DNA of 64,000 bases from Nomia melanderi (taxonomy: Eukaryota; Arthropoda; Insecta; Hymenoptera; Halictidae). Both the position numbers and the translations under genes were made by a program. The DNA is taken from assembly GCF_051020985.1 (NCBI RefSeq), contig NC_135002.1:10106001-10170000 (forward strand), in the 5' to 3' direction. This document shows, in pieces, positions 35,861 to 46,905 of the stretch (its first letter is position 1; each line of letters opens with the position of its first letter). The notes beneath the pieces were generated by a model. The model made no database searches. It was not told where the DNA came from and saw only the letters and a program-made list of their open reading frames with translations.

Positions 35861-36690
35861 AGAAAAATACCGCGAGTACTTTAACATTACGTTTACGAAT
35901 GTTTCACTTCGTTGTATCGTTTCTAGATAAATATGTGCTCGTTCGATATAAATCTTGGAAACTGGAGCTACAAAGATAGAGTTTAAACATGTACCCGTTT
36001 AGCTCTGTTAATTAAAATCGACTTAAATGTCTAACAACTAACCTTTATGGAATGTAATTTCTGTCAGACTGACAGGTTTAAATCTAGTGGCAAAATTTGA
36101 GAAAATAGAAGGTAAACGACTGTTTTGAAATGCCTCTCGTGTCTAGTACGCTGGTCGTGTAGGTAATACAAGTTAAATGGTAATATTGAATACGGAGTAA
36201 GTGGTTTATTTTCGTAGCGGTAAAGCAGTGAATAATGTTGAATAAGAGAGACGAAAAACTGTTTGATTAAACGGAGTAGTTGACCAAATAAAGAAATGCT
36301 ACAAAAGTTTTGAAGTAAGTATATCGGTAAATATGATAATAAGATAGAACCGCAGTTTAAAAAATTTTGAACCATGTACACGTAACCAAGATTCACTACT
36401 ACACGTGTAATTAAGAGCGGTACTAATGATTGATCAGTAAAATACAATTCCGTGAACAAGGTAAAATCGAAACGTATAAACTAACTTTTCTCGTTGACGT
36501 GGATGCACGTGATTCCTTAATAATAGACAGTATTTACACGTCACTCGAGAAACGGCTCGAATATCCGCTCACAAAGGTAGCTGTCCAACAGCTCGGACCC
36601 GAGCCGATGACGCAATTCTCACGTTCACGTTATTATCGGCGAGCATTGGGAATAGTGCAAGGAAAAAGTCTCGTATCCACGTAACCCGCT
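35861..36690. other. AT-rich stretch with hydrophobic minus-strand frame
   Basis: A 131-codon minus-strand frame (36064-36459) is rich in Leu, Ile, Phe and Tyr. Hydrophobic frames are expected by chance in AT-rich DNA, and no receptor motif is identifiable. A 15-bp odd palindrome, CTGTCAG-A-CTGACAG, lies at 36061-36075. Confidence 0.4.
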
Positions 36691-36907
36691 CGTCGAGAAA
36701 AACGCGAGTGTACCAGAGGTCGTTGCCACGGCGCCCGATGCCTCCTCTCGGCACACTCTTCAGCCCCTTTCGTTCTTCCTCCTTCCTCGTGGACCCGGTT
36801 AACGCATCACCTCGCTCGTTCCGTCGGGTTCCTTTTACGGATTAATTAAACGTTTCCATTTAGTCCTCGCCCTCGTCATCTTACACATATTCGAACGACC
36901 CGTTTAC
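36691..36907. other. Small GC-rich patch
   Basis: Pyrimidine- and CpG-rich patch with nothing specific. Confidence 0.35.
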
Positions 36908-37386
36908 TTAACCCTTAAAAGACTAGGAGGGTCCGTTGAACCCATTTTGACATTCGCGTCCCCTCAGAAGTTTTTTACCGGTAAGTGCGAAGCATTAACA
37001 GAAACAAAACAGACCGTTACATGTGTTATTTGAACTGATGAATAAAGAAATATACAAATACGTATTTTCCTAACCATTTTCCATACGTGAATTTATTAGG
37101 CACGATTACTCTTACACGTCACCTTTCCTTGTTACTATCTCCTATACAATCATCTATTGCCTGCTACTACGTTATCATTAGAAACCTTACTGAATAACAA
37201 TTCAAGTCGATCTTGATCACTATGCAAATACGTATCCCAACTCTCCACATTCTAAACTCCGATTTCCAGGATTTACAGGAATAGCCATTCTCCTAGAAAC
37301 GATACGATGAACTGCACAGTAAATGTCTGTAAGTCTAGCGTTCACGGCGAAGCAGTTTCATGGAGCGCTACCGTGCAAAGGGTTAA
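36908..37386. mobile_element. Family G TTAA-bounded element (tentative)
   Basis: TTAACCCTTAAAAGACTAGG begins at 36908, and GTGCAAAGGGTTAA ends at 37386. The two are inverted only over the outer nine bases (TTAACCCTT/AAGGGTTAA). The left end is followed by GGGTCCGTTGAACCC, a style of subterminal motif common in TTAACCCTT-type elements. The 479-bp body has no coding capacity. It could be one element with short inverted repeats, or the left end of one family and the right end of another. Confidence 0.5.
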
Positions 37387-37975
37387 CGACGAGACTGATT
37401 CCCTGGTCGCCTAAAATTTATGCCGAGGGACGCCCGATCGTTCGCCAAAGAGACAATGTCATCGCGTCCAAGGACACTGGGAGTCCACCGCGTCGCTCGG
37501 CGTCAAGTTCAGGCAGAGACAGTGGACAGGGGTTAGGACGCGCTACTGTGCAAGAAAGAACGCGAAACAATACATTATCCGGCCGCGAGGGAGCGCGGGG
37601 GGAGGGAGAACAAGAAGAGAGAAGAAAGAAAGACGTGGGGACAACGCGAAGAAGAGCCGCGGACGGACGGACGGACGGCGAGGCAACGACCTCTAGCACT
37701 CTATCGTCGCGACGCCTGCGCCAGCGGCTGACCAGCGAGACCACCGCCGCACTTGCGCTGAATAGTGGCCAGGCCGTTGACACAGCCCATCTCCTCCTCG
37801 GCATTCTCTGCCACCGAACTCCCTTGCGCCGGCGACAGTGAAAAAGTTCGTTCGGTTCGTTCCCGGGATCCAAAGGAGACGACGCCGATTACCCGGGGGC
37901 TGGCATCGAGGTCAATCCTTTCTTAGCCGGCGCGAAGCTTCTGGATAGGCGGACCCGTGATTCGAGGACACGTGG
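37387..37975. other. GC-rich island
   Basis: Strongly CpG-rich, with a 172-codon plus-strand frame starting at an ATG at 37323 inside the family G element, and a 151-codon minus-strand frame. Arg/Ser-rich composition and double opening argue against coding. Contains (GGAC)4 at about 37661-37677. Likely a promoter-like or regulatory island. Confidence 0.4.
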
Positions 37976-38735
37976 CCGATCGTCACAACTTTGGTTAACG
38001 CAGTCATTTCCAAACTTTACGTCGCTACGCCCCCTTTGAAAAATCTAATCTTGGCACCTCTTCCGCCCTTTATTTCGTAAAATGATACAGATACGTTTTT
38101 AGGACGTGTGCCGCATGATTTCACGGGGGAAAATATGTGAAATGTAAAGAATATATTATTAAATTACTATTACTATTAATTACTATTAATTATTTGTAAC
38201 AGAAGAATGATTTACAAATAATCCTTGTTTCATCGAGTGATTTGTAGTAATTCTATTTGTTCGAGGGTCACTGGTGACTCGCATGGCATTTAAGGCAAAT
38301 AGGTGCTTTACCCTCTATGCTGATCGAAATAGAAATTTTTACTCAGATTTGTTCTTGTACAGTTGTAAAAGTTTGTAAACCAGTTTGAAACAACTAAATA
38401 AAAGTCAGTTACTTAATTATAAGTTTCCCATTGATGTATTCCTACGTACAATGATTAATCCCCCGAATATTACAGCTAAACGAATAACTGCGAATATTCG
38501 CGAGCAAACATTCAACGCGAAGTAACTTCCTCAACTTCCAGTCCACTTTGTATCAACAGTTCCAAAATAAATTATCCATATCATCGATCAACTTCGTTAA
38601 TCCCTTTCCTTCGATCAGATAATTATTGTCACACCCAACCTCCTATCAAGAAGTACAATCTAAAATCCTGTACGTTAGTCACAAGTGTCCTTAAAAATAT
38701 AGTAACCGACTGCAACAGGTGAATGAAAAACTATT
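37976..38735. other. AT-rich stretch
   Basis: An imperfect TTACTA-type repeat lies at 38163-38193 and a family A-like fragment near 38262. No gene seen. Confidence 0.45.
38262..38300. mobile_element. Family A subterminal fragment
   Basis: GGGTCACTGGTGACTCGCAT followed by GGCATTTAAGG aligns with the A1 right subterminal block (CGGTCACTGGTGACCACCGT then GGCAATCAA). The left part is not recognisable, so this is a relic. Confidence 0.5.
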
Positions 38736-39150
38736 CGTCTTCTTTCCCTCTGACATTCGACGGTTACGATGCACGCGTTCTTTTCTGCCGGTCGCATCGC
38801 AGGTCCTCGCGTCGGATTCAACAGGCTTCGATCGTTCGCGTGTTGCCAGGAGCGTTTCCACGTACGAAGCGGCAAGGAAGACGGGAGGATGTTGTACCGC
38901 AAACAACGGATGTGTAAAGACACCCGATATTCGTAATCACCTGTCGTCCGCGTTATCGTCCGGCCGGTGCGGTGTCGCAATTACCAAACTGAAGTCTCGG
39001 TAACGCCGATACCCCGGCCATCCGCCAGTGTCCGATTTCCTGTTATTCCATGCCGGACGTCCCCATGAGTCCGGTCGGCACCGGCGATGATATCCGACTC
39101 GCGTAAATTGCGACCGTCCGTCGATCCGCCGATATTTTTAGCCTTATCGA
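38736..39150. other. CpG-rich island
   Basis: Overlapping frames on both strands (94 and 101 codons), with nothing recognised. Confidence 0.35.
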
Positions 39151-39561
39151 TCGGCTGAATTGATTGGACATTATTGCCGGCCTACACGATTTTTCAATAT
39201 GCCGCGATGCTGCAGAGCCATCGACCGGACGCACAGTGCTCGATCTCGAAGTTTTAATTCGTCGGAATTAAAAGTAATTGTATATCGTGCTTTTTCGATA
39301 AAATATGATTATACATATGATAATTATAAAATATATAGTAAATAAGTGAATATTGCATATTAATAATTATGTATACTTATATAAAGAAATTATGTATTTA
39401 TACATACTGAATGAGTTACATATTAAATAGCGTATAATAAATAATAATAATACAATAGGTACCAACATATATTAACAATCAATGATATACTATGTAACAG
39501 GTTAATGAATATTATATATGTACCTGACCGCGACCAAGTGATTAAACGATTTCTCTCGCAG
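39151..39561. other. Very AT-rich stretch
   Basis: Extremely AT-rich at 39290-39500, including an AAT-type tract at 39429-39449. No gene. It forms the upstream side of the microexon candidate. Confidence 0.5.
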
Positions 39562-39576
39562 TTTAAGGAAGAGAAG
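39562..39576 (+). CDS. Candidate 15-nt microexon
   Basis: TTTCTCTCGCAG| (AG at 39560-39561) is a good acceptor, and GAAGAGAAG|GTAAGTAT (GT at 39577) is a consensus donor. They bracket exactly 15 nt. A branch-point-like CTGAC lies near 39525, about 35 nt upstream. The exon would add five residues without shifting frame: FKEEK in one phase, or LRKR plus split codons in another. The third phase gives a stop. Short, in-frame, charged microexons are typical of neuronal genes. A similar 15-nt acceptor-donor pair at 2786 looks spurious, so chance is real. Confidence 0.2.
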
Positions 39577-39881
39577 GTAAGTATGGATAAAATATTCTTG
39601 TGGCCTGCATAAATGGTCAAATCGGCCACTGTGGGACGTCACGATCCTCGGACAACATTCTGGATCGTTCGACGGGAACGAAAACAAACCGACGTCTTTT
39701 CTGTTATCGGGGACAGACGTGCTGACATTGCGCGATGTTTGCGAGACATATGATGGGGCACACGTATACTTGGTGACGCGGGGCGAGAGAATTCAAATGC
39801 GTCGCGCGGAGCGATTTGAAATCGATCGGGAGCAGTGTTTAGTGTGTCCTTTGCATTAACGCTTTGTCCATTGGAAGCCTG
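39577..39881. other. CpG-rich patch
   Basis: Moderately GC-rich at 39630-39840. No frame or element recognised. Confidence 0.35.
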
Positions 39882-39920
39882 TTAACACGTTGATTACTGT
39901 GGCCACAGATAACTGACGCT
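39882..39920 (+). mobile_element. Family A left-end fragment
   Basis: TTAACACGTTGATTACTGTG matches the family A terminus with an insertion in the inverted repeat. No convincing right end was found within 300 bp. Confidence 0.4.
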
Positions 39921-40780
39921 TCCGAATTGCTTGGAAATGAGAATGTTTCATAGCGCTAATAACTGGATAATAACGTAAGACGTTGATTCCTAATAATTAA
40001 TGATTGTTTTTATCTGTCTTTGCTACCAAAGAAGGACTGACACATAAAACGCGCAAGATTTTCTCAAAATTCTGTGGAGGGGGAGTCTGAGGAGGACGAT
40101 ACAAGCAACAGAGAATTTAGAGTAGGACTAATTATGTACCAGCAATCAACAATTACACCACAATGAACGCTAAGATCAATGTCACCATGACTCGAGAGAA
40201 TCTCGGTTGGGTGAGCGAGATTGCTTCTTCGGAATCGCAGTTTGTTTTCCTCGTTTCTTCTTCAGATAAAGAAAGTGGAGGCTGATAATGTAATCTCTCG
40301 CGAAGGACTGTAAACTAAGTCTGCCTTTTGGTACGTTTAGTATCGCCGAAAATGCTAATACCTCGACAGTTCTCAGTTGCCGATGGATATACTAGCATTC
40401 AACACAGTCGACGCACCCTCGTTCATATACTTAACATTCCGGAATACATAAATTCGTTTCAGTGCAACCACCAATATTCCTCAAATAAAAACTTTGTTTA
40501 TAATCTTGAATTTCTCGAGTTAGAACGAACGTAAAACAAAAGTATCCAAAAGTACAAGAAATTCTTTTAATCCTTCTTCGACGATGAATTTTTGAACTTT
40601 CAAAAACTCTTTCCACAGAAAACTGAGTTGTTTGAAGTCTTGAACACTAAAAAGGTAGAAAACCACGTATCAATCTCTCGTTATTCGAATAACCAAATGA
40701 TTCATTTGCAGCTGTCGGTTTGACTAATTTTAGTTATCGAAGCTCGAAATCGAACGGTTAAAGTAACGTTTGCAAATCAT
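39921..40780. other. AT-rich non-coding stretch
   Basis: Frames up to 68 codons without motifs. Nothing recognised. Confidence 0.5.
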
Positions 40781-41140
40781 GGAACCACCTTAACGGCTCG
40801 CTAGGCAGTGTACGCGAGGCGAGATCTAACGGAAACCCGATTGAACGTGGAGTCGGACCGATCACGGTTTCCCGTGGAAAAGCACGCGTCATACGCGAAG
40901 TCGATTAATTATTTTCACATTCGTCTGGACGGTTACGTTCGGATGGCGCCGCGCGTCGCCGTCTCCACGTAATCGTCTTACACCGGCGCTGAAACGGAAA
41001 GCACCAAAAATAACGTAATTTATATGCCGAGCGGATAAGACCGGCTTCGCGATGTCCGAGCCGACACTGACCGGGTCACCTATACGAAGTTCAAGGTCGC
41101 GGGATACACAGCGGAGACGCATTTTCACGAGCGGAACACA
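40781..41140. other. CpG-rich island
   Basis: GC-rich, both strands partly open (84 and 72 codons). Possible regulatory DNA. Confidence 0.35.
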
Positions 41141-41790
41141 CACGGGTGACTCACGTGTTTCTTTGAACGGTGAACAATATTATTTATTCGGCCGTATTGC
41201 GCGGGGATCTTATTCCCGAAAAGAAGATTCCTCGAAGCGCACGGAATCGACTTTCGAGAAATGTTCGTGAATTTCTCTCACACATGCTGTACATTCCGCG
41301 CAACCGAACACGAACCTGTGAGACTAATAAATTACAATACAAAATGAAAATTACATTAAAATCCTACTGTTCAAACGAGAAATCATTTTTCGGATTGCAA
41401 CGAATTAGATACCCTTTCATTTAACCGATTGAAAAATCCATTTGAAATTGTGAACATTATTATATCGAAGACTGAGCGCCTGAAAAATCTCTGTTCGAGT
41501 TTAGAATATTTTTTCACTTCTGTTACTGTGATCAGATACTTTGTTCACTGCATCGATACGTATGGTTGGCAGATGACTTGATGTCTAGCGGAACCGTAGC
41601 AATAGATGTCTTCCTAGTTTTGTTTCATAGTTTCGACTGGTTATATGCAAACGTGTTGACGAAGAGTAAATTAGTGATTTATAATATTAGGAATTAGAAA
41701 CTAACAGCGATAGAAAATTAGATGAGACGAAATGGAAACTGATCAATGGGCCTATTCCTCACGTTAGCTATCAGTGATTTCTTAGCAGTA
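41141..41790. other. AT-rich spacer
   Basis: Nothing recognisable. Confidence 0.45.
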
Positions 41791-42260
41791 CTCGCGCGGC
41801 CATTTTCTTCCACGAGCGCAGCGTTAAATATCTGCCGCCCGATAATTTCGCGGATGGTTTACCTAGGAAGTATCGGTCGATCGCTTCGGTTTATAAACGA
41901 TTACTTCGAATCGATAGAAGAATTGTAAGTAATGGGTTATCGTTGTCGTTCTAGCTGCAGAGATAACCCGAGCCGCGGTGGGAACAGAACGCGGGTGCGA
42001 GCCAATTAAGAAATGAGATTTACGTGGGAAACGTTTACACGCGATTGCGCCCTCATGAATATGCTGATGACCCGCAGAAATTATTCGACCGATAGCTCTG
42101 CTCGCTCTCCAGTGGTAGAAACGCGATATACTCAGCGCCGCCGCTCGTCCTTTTAAAAACCCATGATTCCTCCTTTTTCGTCGACCCGTTCCATTATATT
42201 CGGAACGCGTAAAAAGGATAAGTGCCGTTAGCCGGCGCGGACCCGCGCGCATAAATAAAG
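41791..42260. other. CpG-rich island
   Basis: A 129-codon minus-strand frame (41863-42252) with Arg-rich composition and no family match. GAATT|GTAAGTAA at 41924 is donor-like on the plus strand but is preceded by only a short open frame. Confidence 0.35.
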
Positions 42261-42800
42261 GGAAAATGTCAAACGATGATAACGTACTTAGATAACGGAC
42301 AGAGGAAATTTTCAGATAATAATTGAAATAATTCTATATGAATAACGAGATTTGTCTCGTATATCGTACTCTGCGAGATTTTATTCTATGTAACTCTTTA
42401 TATTCATGTTTCTGGTACATCAAGAATATAGAATACTGGAAAGATAATTGTTGGACTCGAATGTAAACTTTAGAACTCAAGATTATCGTCTTGTTTTTGA
42501 GAGAGTCTTCTTTCTGGAACATTTAATAATGGTGTATCCAATATGTAATTGGAGTATGTTAAGATGAATTAGAAATATTAATATATGCACTTTCCCTTCG
42601 CTATCGCAATATCGATAGTATTCGTCTAAATAGAATACGAAAGCTCTTGAAATCGAAGTGGTTGGTTCTAATTGGCTGCAACGTTGTAAGCAATAACATT
42701 TATTCGACGATTAACTTTATCGAAGAACGAAGGATTAATTTCATAGATTAACCACGAACGAGCGAGTCTTCTGTAGCTGACTCTAAGCTCGTTTAATCCT
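42261..42800. other. AT-rich spacer
   Basis: Nothing recognisable. Confidence 0.5.
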
Positions 42801-43035
42801 CAGAATTAACGTCAATGATCTCGGTCGCAGCACGCCTCGGCAAGGAAACGAATAAGACAGAAAAACCAAGGGCAGTTTCATGTTTTCCCAAGGAAGCGCA
42901 GGGTGTGCGCGCGGTTACGGGAAGATCGGGTTCGAATCCGTCGCAGCGTTTCCGGAACACCGACGGTTCCGTTACGATACAACGGACCGCGCCGGAGTAA
43001 CTGTAAAGGACTCGGCTGTGTGTTAACCCGTCGTG
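42801..43035. other. Small CpG-rich patch
   Basis: A 61-codon plus-strand frame without motifs. A GGTTCGAATCC word at 42929 was examined as a tRNA B box and rejected. Confidence 0.35.
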
Positions 43036-43480
43036 CCGGGAAACTGTTCGCGGACTGAACGCGGATAATTAATTATCATTACCGAACGAGCTTACTTCAC
43101 AATCCAACGAAACAAGATGAAATCGCGTGTAAAGGAAACGCCGGGCGAAAAAGAGATGGACCATTTGAAACCGGGAAATTTCGATTCGATTTCTGATCGA
43201 GCTAACACACGATTGTTCCCTTATTTATTAACAATAAGAATTCATTGAATCGGCAATGAATTAAAGAAACTTACAGAACAGTGGGTCATAATCACAGAAT
43301 ACGGTATTAAATAATCGATCAACAAGTGAAACGGTAGCAACACAGCGACTTCGCTTACTTTCCAATCGACTGGATGGAATAAAATTCCTTGCGCAACGTC
43401 GGATCAATTGCATCCGATCGAGACGTAGCTAATTGGAGGGAGGAATTAAAAAAACAAAGAGAACCGACGAATTCCGTAAT
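43036..43480. other. AT-rich spacer
   Basis: Nothing recognisable. Confidence 0.45.
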
Positions 43481-44000
43481 AAAGATTCCTGTCGTCCGTG
43501 TTCGCTAGGAGCAGAGCAAAAACGGCGAGATAAACGCAGAGGCGCCCGATCGGAACGTTAACTATCGGCTAGATGTGTCAGCACCGCGTAGCGTCTGAAC
43601 TGTGAAGAGCCGCGGTAATGCGAACTGCCGCCTCACTTTTAAACAAAGTTTACGATTACGGGCGTAAAAATAGAATCGGTCCGGTCGATAGCGGCTGGCC
43701 GCCGGTTCGGAAAACGGGGCATGGTTTTGAACCGCGTGGACAGGAGGAAGGATATACGTGTCAGTTTTCTTTGCAAGAAAACCGATAAAAGCCGGCCACC
43801 TCGGCGGACACGAGCCGTCATCTCGAAACGAGCTCTGCGGACTGTTATCAGCGATATACCCCTCTTGTTCTAGGAAGCGAAATCGCTATCGCTGACCTTG
43901 GACAGAGAAATACTTCACGCAACGACACGTGTGTGGCGTCGCGAACGAGGCGCGCGGCTGGGAAGGAGGCTCGAACGGAAAGAAACGGTTTCCCCCTTTT
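43481..44000. other. CpG-rich island
   Basis: GC-rich with short both-strand frames (60-79 codons). Possible regulatory DNA. Confidence 0.35.
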
Positions 44001-44500
44001 CAGTATGTATTGCAGTGAAAAGTTCTCTTCGATTTTTCGGTGGAATCAAAGATTTATTTAAAATACAGTGCGAATACTGGATCGTCGAAGTAGCCATTGT
44101 TATTTACGATATTCAGTTTTCCTGGAGACGATTGTAATAAAAATGATGGCTTCGATGTAAAGAATTTTAGGTAAGAGATTCGTTGCAAGAACTTTCTGCT
44201 GGACTTAATATTCATATTAATTGTATTGTTGGTTTGTCTATTGATTAATGTCCTGGCGGATATAGTTGTTCCTTTAGAATCTATAACCGATCGCCGTAGT
44301 TTTATGTTATTTCGTATTTACATGTGTAGTGATTGGTTCCTGATATATTGTTGAATATTATATTAAAAGTTATCGTAAATATAGGTATTTTTAGTTCTTC
44401 AGAATTATATTTTTCATCGAAGAAACGAATGTATGTCGTCGTAATTTAGAGTGACGCGCTCTGTAAGCAAGGATCGTTGTAACTGAAGAAAGATACGAAG
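44001..44500. other. AT-rich spacer
   Basis: Nothing recognisable. Confidence 0.5.
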
Positions 44501-44830
44501 TACTATAGCCCGCGTAAAAATAAAAGAACGACGGCGACGGTTCGAGTATAAGAAAAGGGAAAAAAGAACGGAGAAAGAGAAGGAAAAAGGAAAAATGTAA
44601 GAGCGAAGTAACCGCTTGAAGTAGACAGGGTGGAAAAGTGCGGACGGAAGTACAACGGATACACGTGTCGAAGTGAAATAAGCAACCGGGAGAGAAAATG
44701 GTTCTGACGCGCGTTAAGTGGAAACGGATGGGAATGCACAGACAGGCATGAGAATAAAACGCGCGCGAGGGGAAGTCTGGCGGTGAAGTGCGCGTACAAT
44801 GCGCACGTGAAAGTGTGCATGTAACAACGT
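44501..44830. other. Purine-rich patch
   Basis: GA-rich on the plus strand. The 105-codon minus-strand frame is Phe/Ser/Leu-rich because it reads the pyrimidine strand, so I do not call it a gene. Confidence 0.5.
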
Positions 44831-44952
44831 AAAAGTTACGTACAAACTGTACGAACCGAAATATGTATTAACTTCGGGAAGCTTGTTGTCTTAATAAAAA
44901 AATGACCTTTCGGTACACGAGCTTCTAATGAAATCTTTATTTTCGTTTATCC

Positions 44953-44975
44953 CGAATGTTATGCTGCATAACATT
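44953..44975. other. 23-bp perfect odd palindrome
   Basis: GAATGTTATGC, a single T, then GCATAACATTC: 11-bp arms with no mismatch. It sits in AT-rich DNA and is not at the end of any element seen. It could be a binding site for a homodimeric protein or a small cruciform. Function unknown. Confidence 0.9.
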
Positions 44976-45440
44976 CACCTACATTTGATACAATTTACGT
45001 GAAATCGCTAGTTCGCGATTTATATAAAATTCATTGTTCATTGTCAAGTATTAAACTAATAGTATACTATTAATTTCCTCGTCGTTCAAAGTATTCATGA
45101 TTTACATCTGATGATCGGAAAATTCATATGAAATTCTCTCGCCATGTAAATTCTTTCATACCATAAGTTATGAATGTAAAAGCACATCCAATTTATTTCA
45201 CATATCTTACGTCCAATGGTTACCATTCAATTTTTACATATATCACTCGCTCCTACCCCCGATCACATGGAAAGCACAATTTGCTTCAGTTACGTATGTC
45301 ACTCTGTGTTACAGCACCGAGCGATCTTCATTTCGCAATATCGTAGGAGAACCTTAACACGATGCGGTCTACGACTATGCATCAATGAACGCGATGCAAA
45401 GAGAGTAAAATAAGAGGCCCATAAATCATTTTAAAACGCA
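44976..45440. other. AT-rich spacer
   Basis: Nothing recognisable. Confidence 0.45.
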
Positions 45441-45985
45441 CGGGTCAGCGCTGCCGTGTTACGTTTCGTAGTTGAAACGGGCGAAGAAATGAAAAATGGT
45501 CCAAGCGAGGAGCCCGCGTAAGAGGAAGCAGACGGAAGAGAAACGGAAGGAGAAGGAGGAGAGATAGAACTCGGGAGAGACGCGTGTTGCGGTATTTGCG
45601 AAACGATTTGGTATTATTATTAGTCGGATCGTTGGAATCGCACAAGGTCGGCGTCGTTCCCGTTCCACGCCCCTGTGGGAGCCACCTCCATCCCCGCTGC
45701 CGCCCCTTCCGCGCGGCTTCTATCATCGTCACGATCGTAAAGACAAGCTGCGGCAACGGCGGCGGAGGTGGGGGCGGGAAACGACCTTTTCATGGGTGCT
45801 AAAACCGATGACGAATGCTCGAAATTGAATATTCGGCTGCGCGTGAACGGATCGGTCCTCGTGCCGGCGATTAGACCGACCCCCCGATCCGCGCCCGTGA
45901 ACGGCTTAAACGAAAGAGATAACGATCCGCGCGTCGTCGTGTCCCACACTTCATTAACGAGACAAACTGTTCGCGAACTGTTATT
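45441..45985. other. GC-rich island
   Basis: CpG-dense, with a GA-rich left part (45480-45570) and a GGC/GGAGG cluster near 45755-45780. Frames of 69-109 codons overlap on both strands. No family recognised. Promoter-like. Confidence 0.4.
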
Positions 45986-46480
45986 GACGTTACTCGTCAG
46001 TTACTAAAATCACAGTATCGTCTAGGTAGAACGCAGACTCTAGTTACGGTTGATCGGTAGCTGGTTTGCCTAAGTTTGTATCCGTAATAATTCTATCTAC
46101 AAAAGGAGTAGCCTTCGGAAAGAGTAGAGGAGGGAAAGTATAAGACTTCTATTGGAGTACAAAAATTAATAATATTAATAACAGTTATCGAGTTAATAAT
46201 ATTAAGTTAATGTTTTTGCGAAAACATGTGAAATCGGTTAACTTCTGTGACCTCGGCGAGCTGTCTTCTTCTGAATTAATATTAACCTTCGCCTAATAAA
46301 CGCGTATATTATTAGAAATACCGATAATAAAATAACTCCTGGCCGTCTCGTCCAAAGTATAATGGGGTTGAAATACAGTATCTCGCGTATAGGTGTCAAT
46401 TCAATACATTGACCAGATTAATATGATTTTTGCGAGAGACAGATAACGAAACGATAGGATGGTGAGAGGAAGAGGACGCA
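45986..46480. other. AT-rich spacer
   Basis: Nothing recognisable. Confidence 0.45.
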
Positions 46481-46905
46481 TTAAACATTGACTCATTGCG
46501 ATCGTTACGGGGGGGGGAAGGGCGTTGCTCCTCAAAACAGCGACCGACGAAAAGCGCGTAAAAGCTGGCTCGTCGCCTCTTCCCCCGTGATAATTGGCGC
46601 CGCTGTTAGGGCTGGCCGTTCCGACGGCCTTGGCGTGCCCGGTTGGATTACGTGGCCACGGGCTTCCGGCGTTCTTTTTCGTGGGTCACTTCTCCGCGCA
46701 GACTCTTTCCTCTGCAACGGGTCACCTCTTCTTGACCGCTAGAACGCAAATGCAGAACGCTGACTCACATCTGGCCAACGCGATGTCGATTAGTAAACGA
46801 CGATTAAAAAAGAGCCGAGGATATCCAGTCCCCGGAATCGGCCTGTTCCTAACCGGCGCGGAATGGCGCACGTAAGATCACCCAAGGTCGCAGGATTTCA
46901 GAAAA
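46481..46905. other. GC-rich island with G9 run
   Basis: Nine consecutive G at 46509-46517. Overlapping plus (84 and 93 codons) and minus (61 codons) frames, none recognised. Confidence 0.35.

Noticed and set aside
36064..36459. Hydrophobic 131-codon minus-strand frame that might recall an insect chemoreceptor
   Set aside because: AT-rich DNA gives Leu/Ile/Phe/Tyr-rich frames by default, and no receptor signature motif or splice structure is visible.
37323..37873. 172-codon plus and 151-codon minus frames
   Set aside because: Both are open together in CpG-rich DNA and Arg/Ser-rich, and the plus frame begins inside a TTAA element.
42905..42960. GGTTCGAATCC word resembling a tRNA B box
   Set aside because: The flanking bases do not form a five-pair T stem, and no A box or acceptor stem is found at tRNA spacing on either strand.
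44503..44820. 105-codon minus-strand frame rich in Phe and Ser
   Set aside because: It reads the complement of a purine-rich patch; composition artefact.
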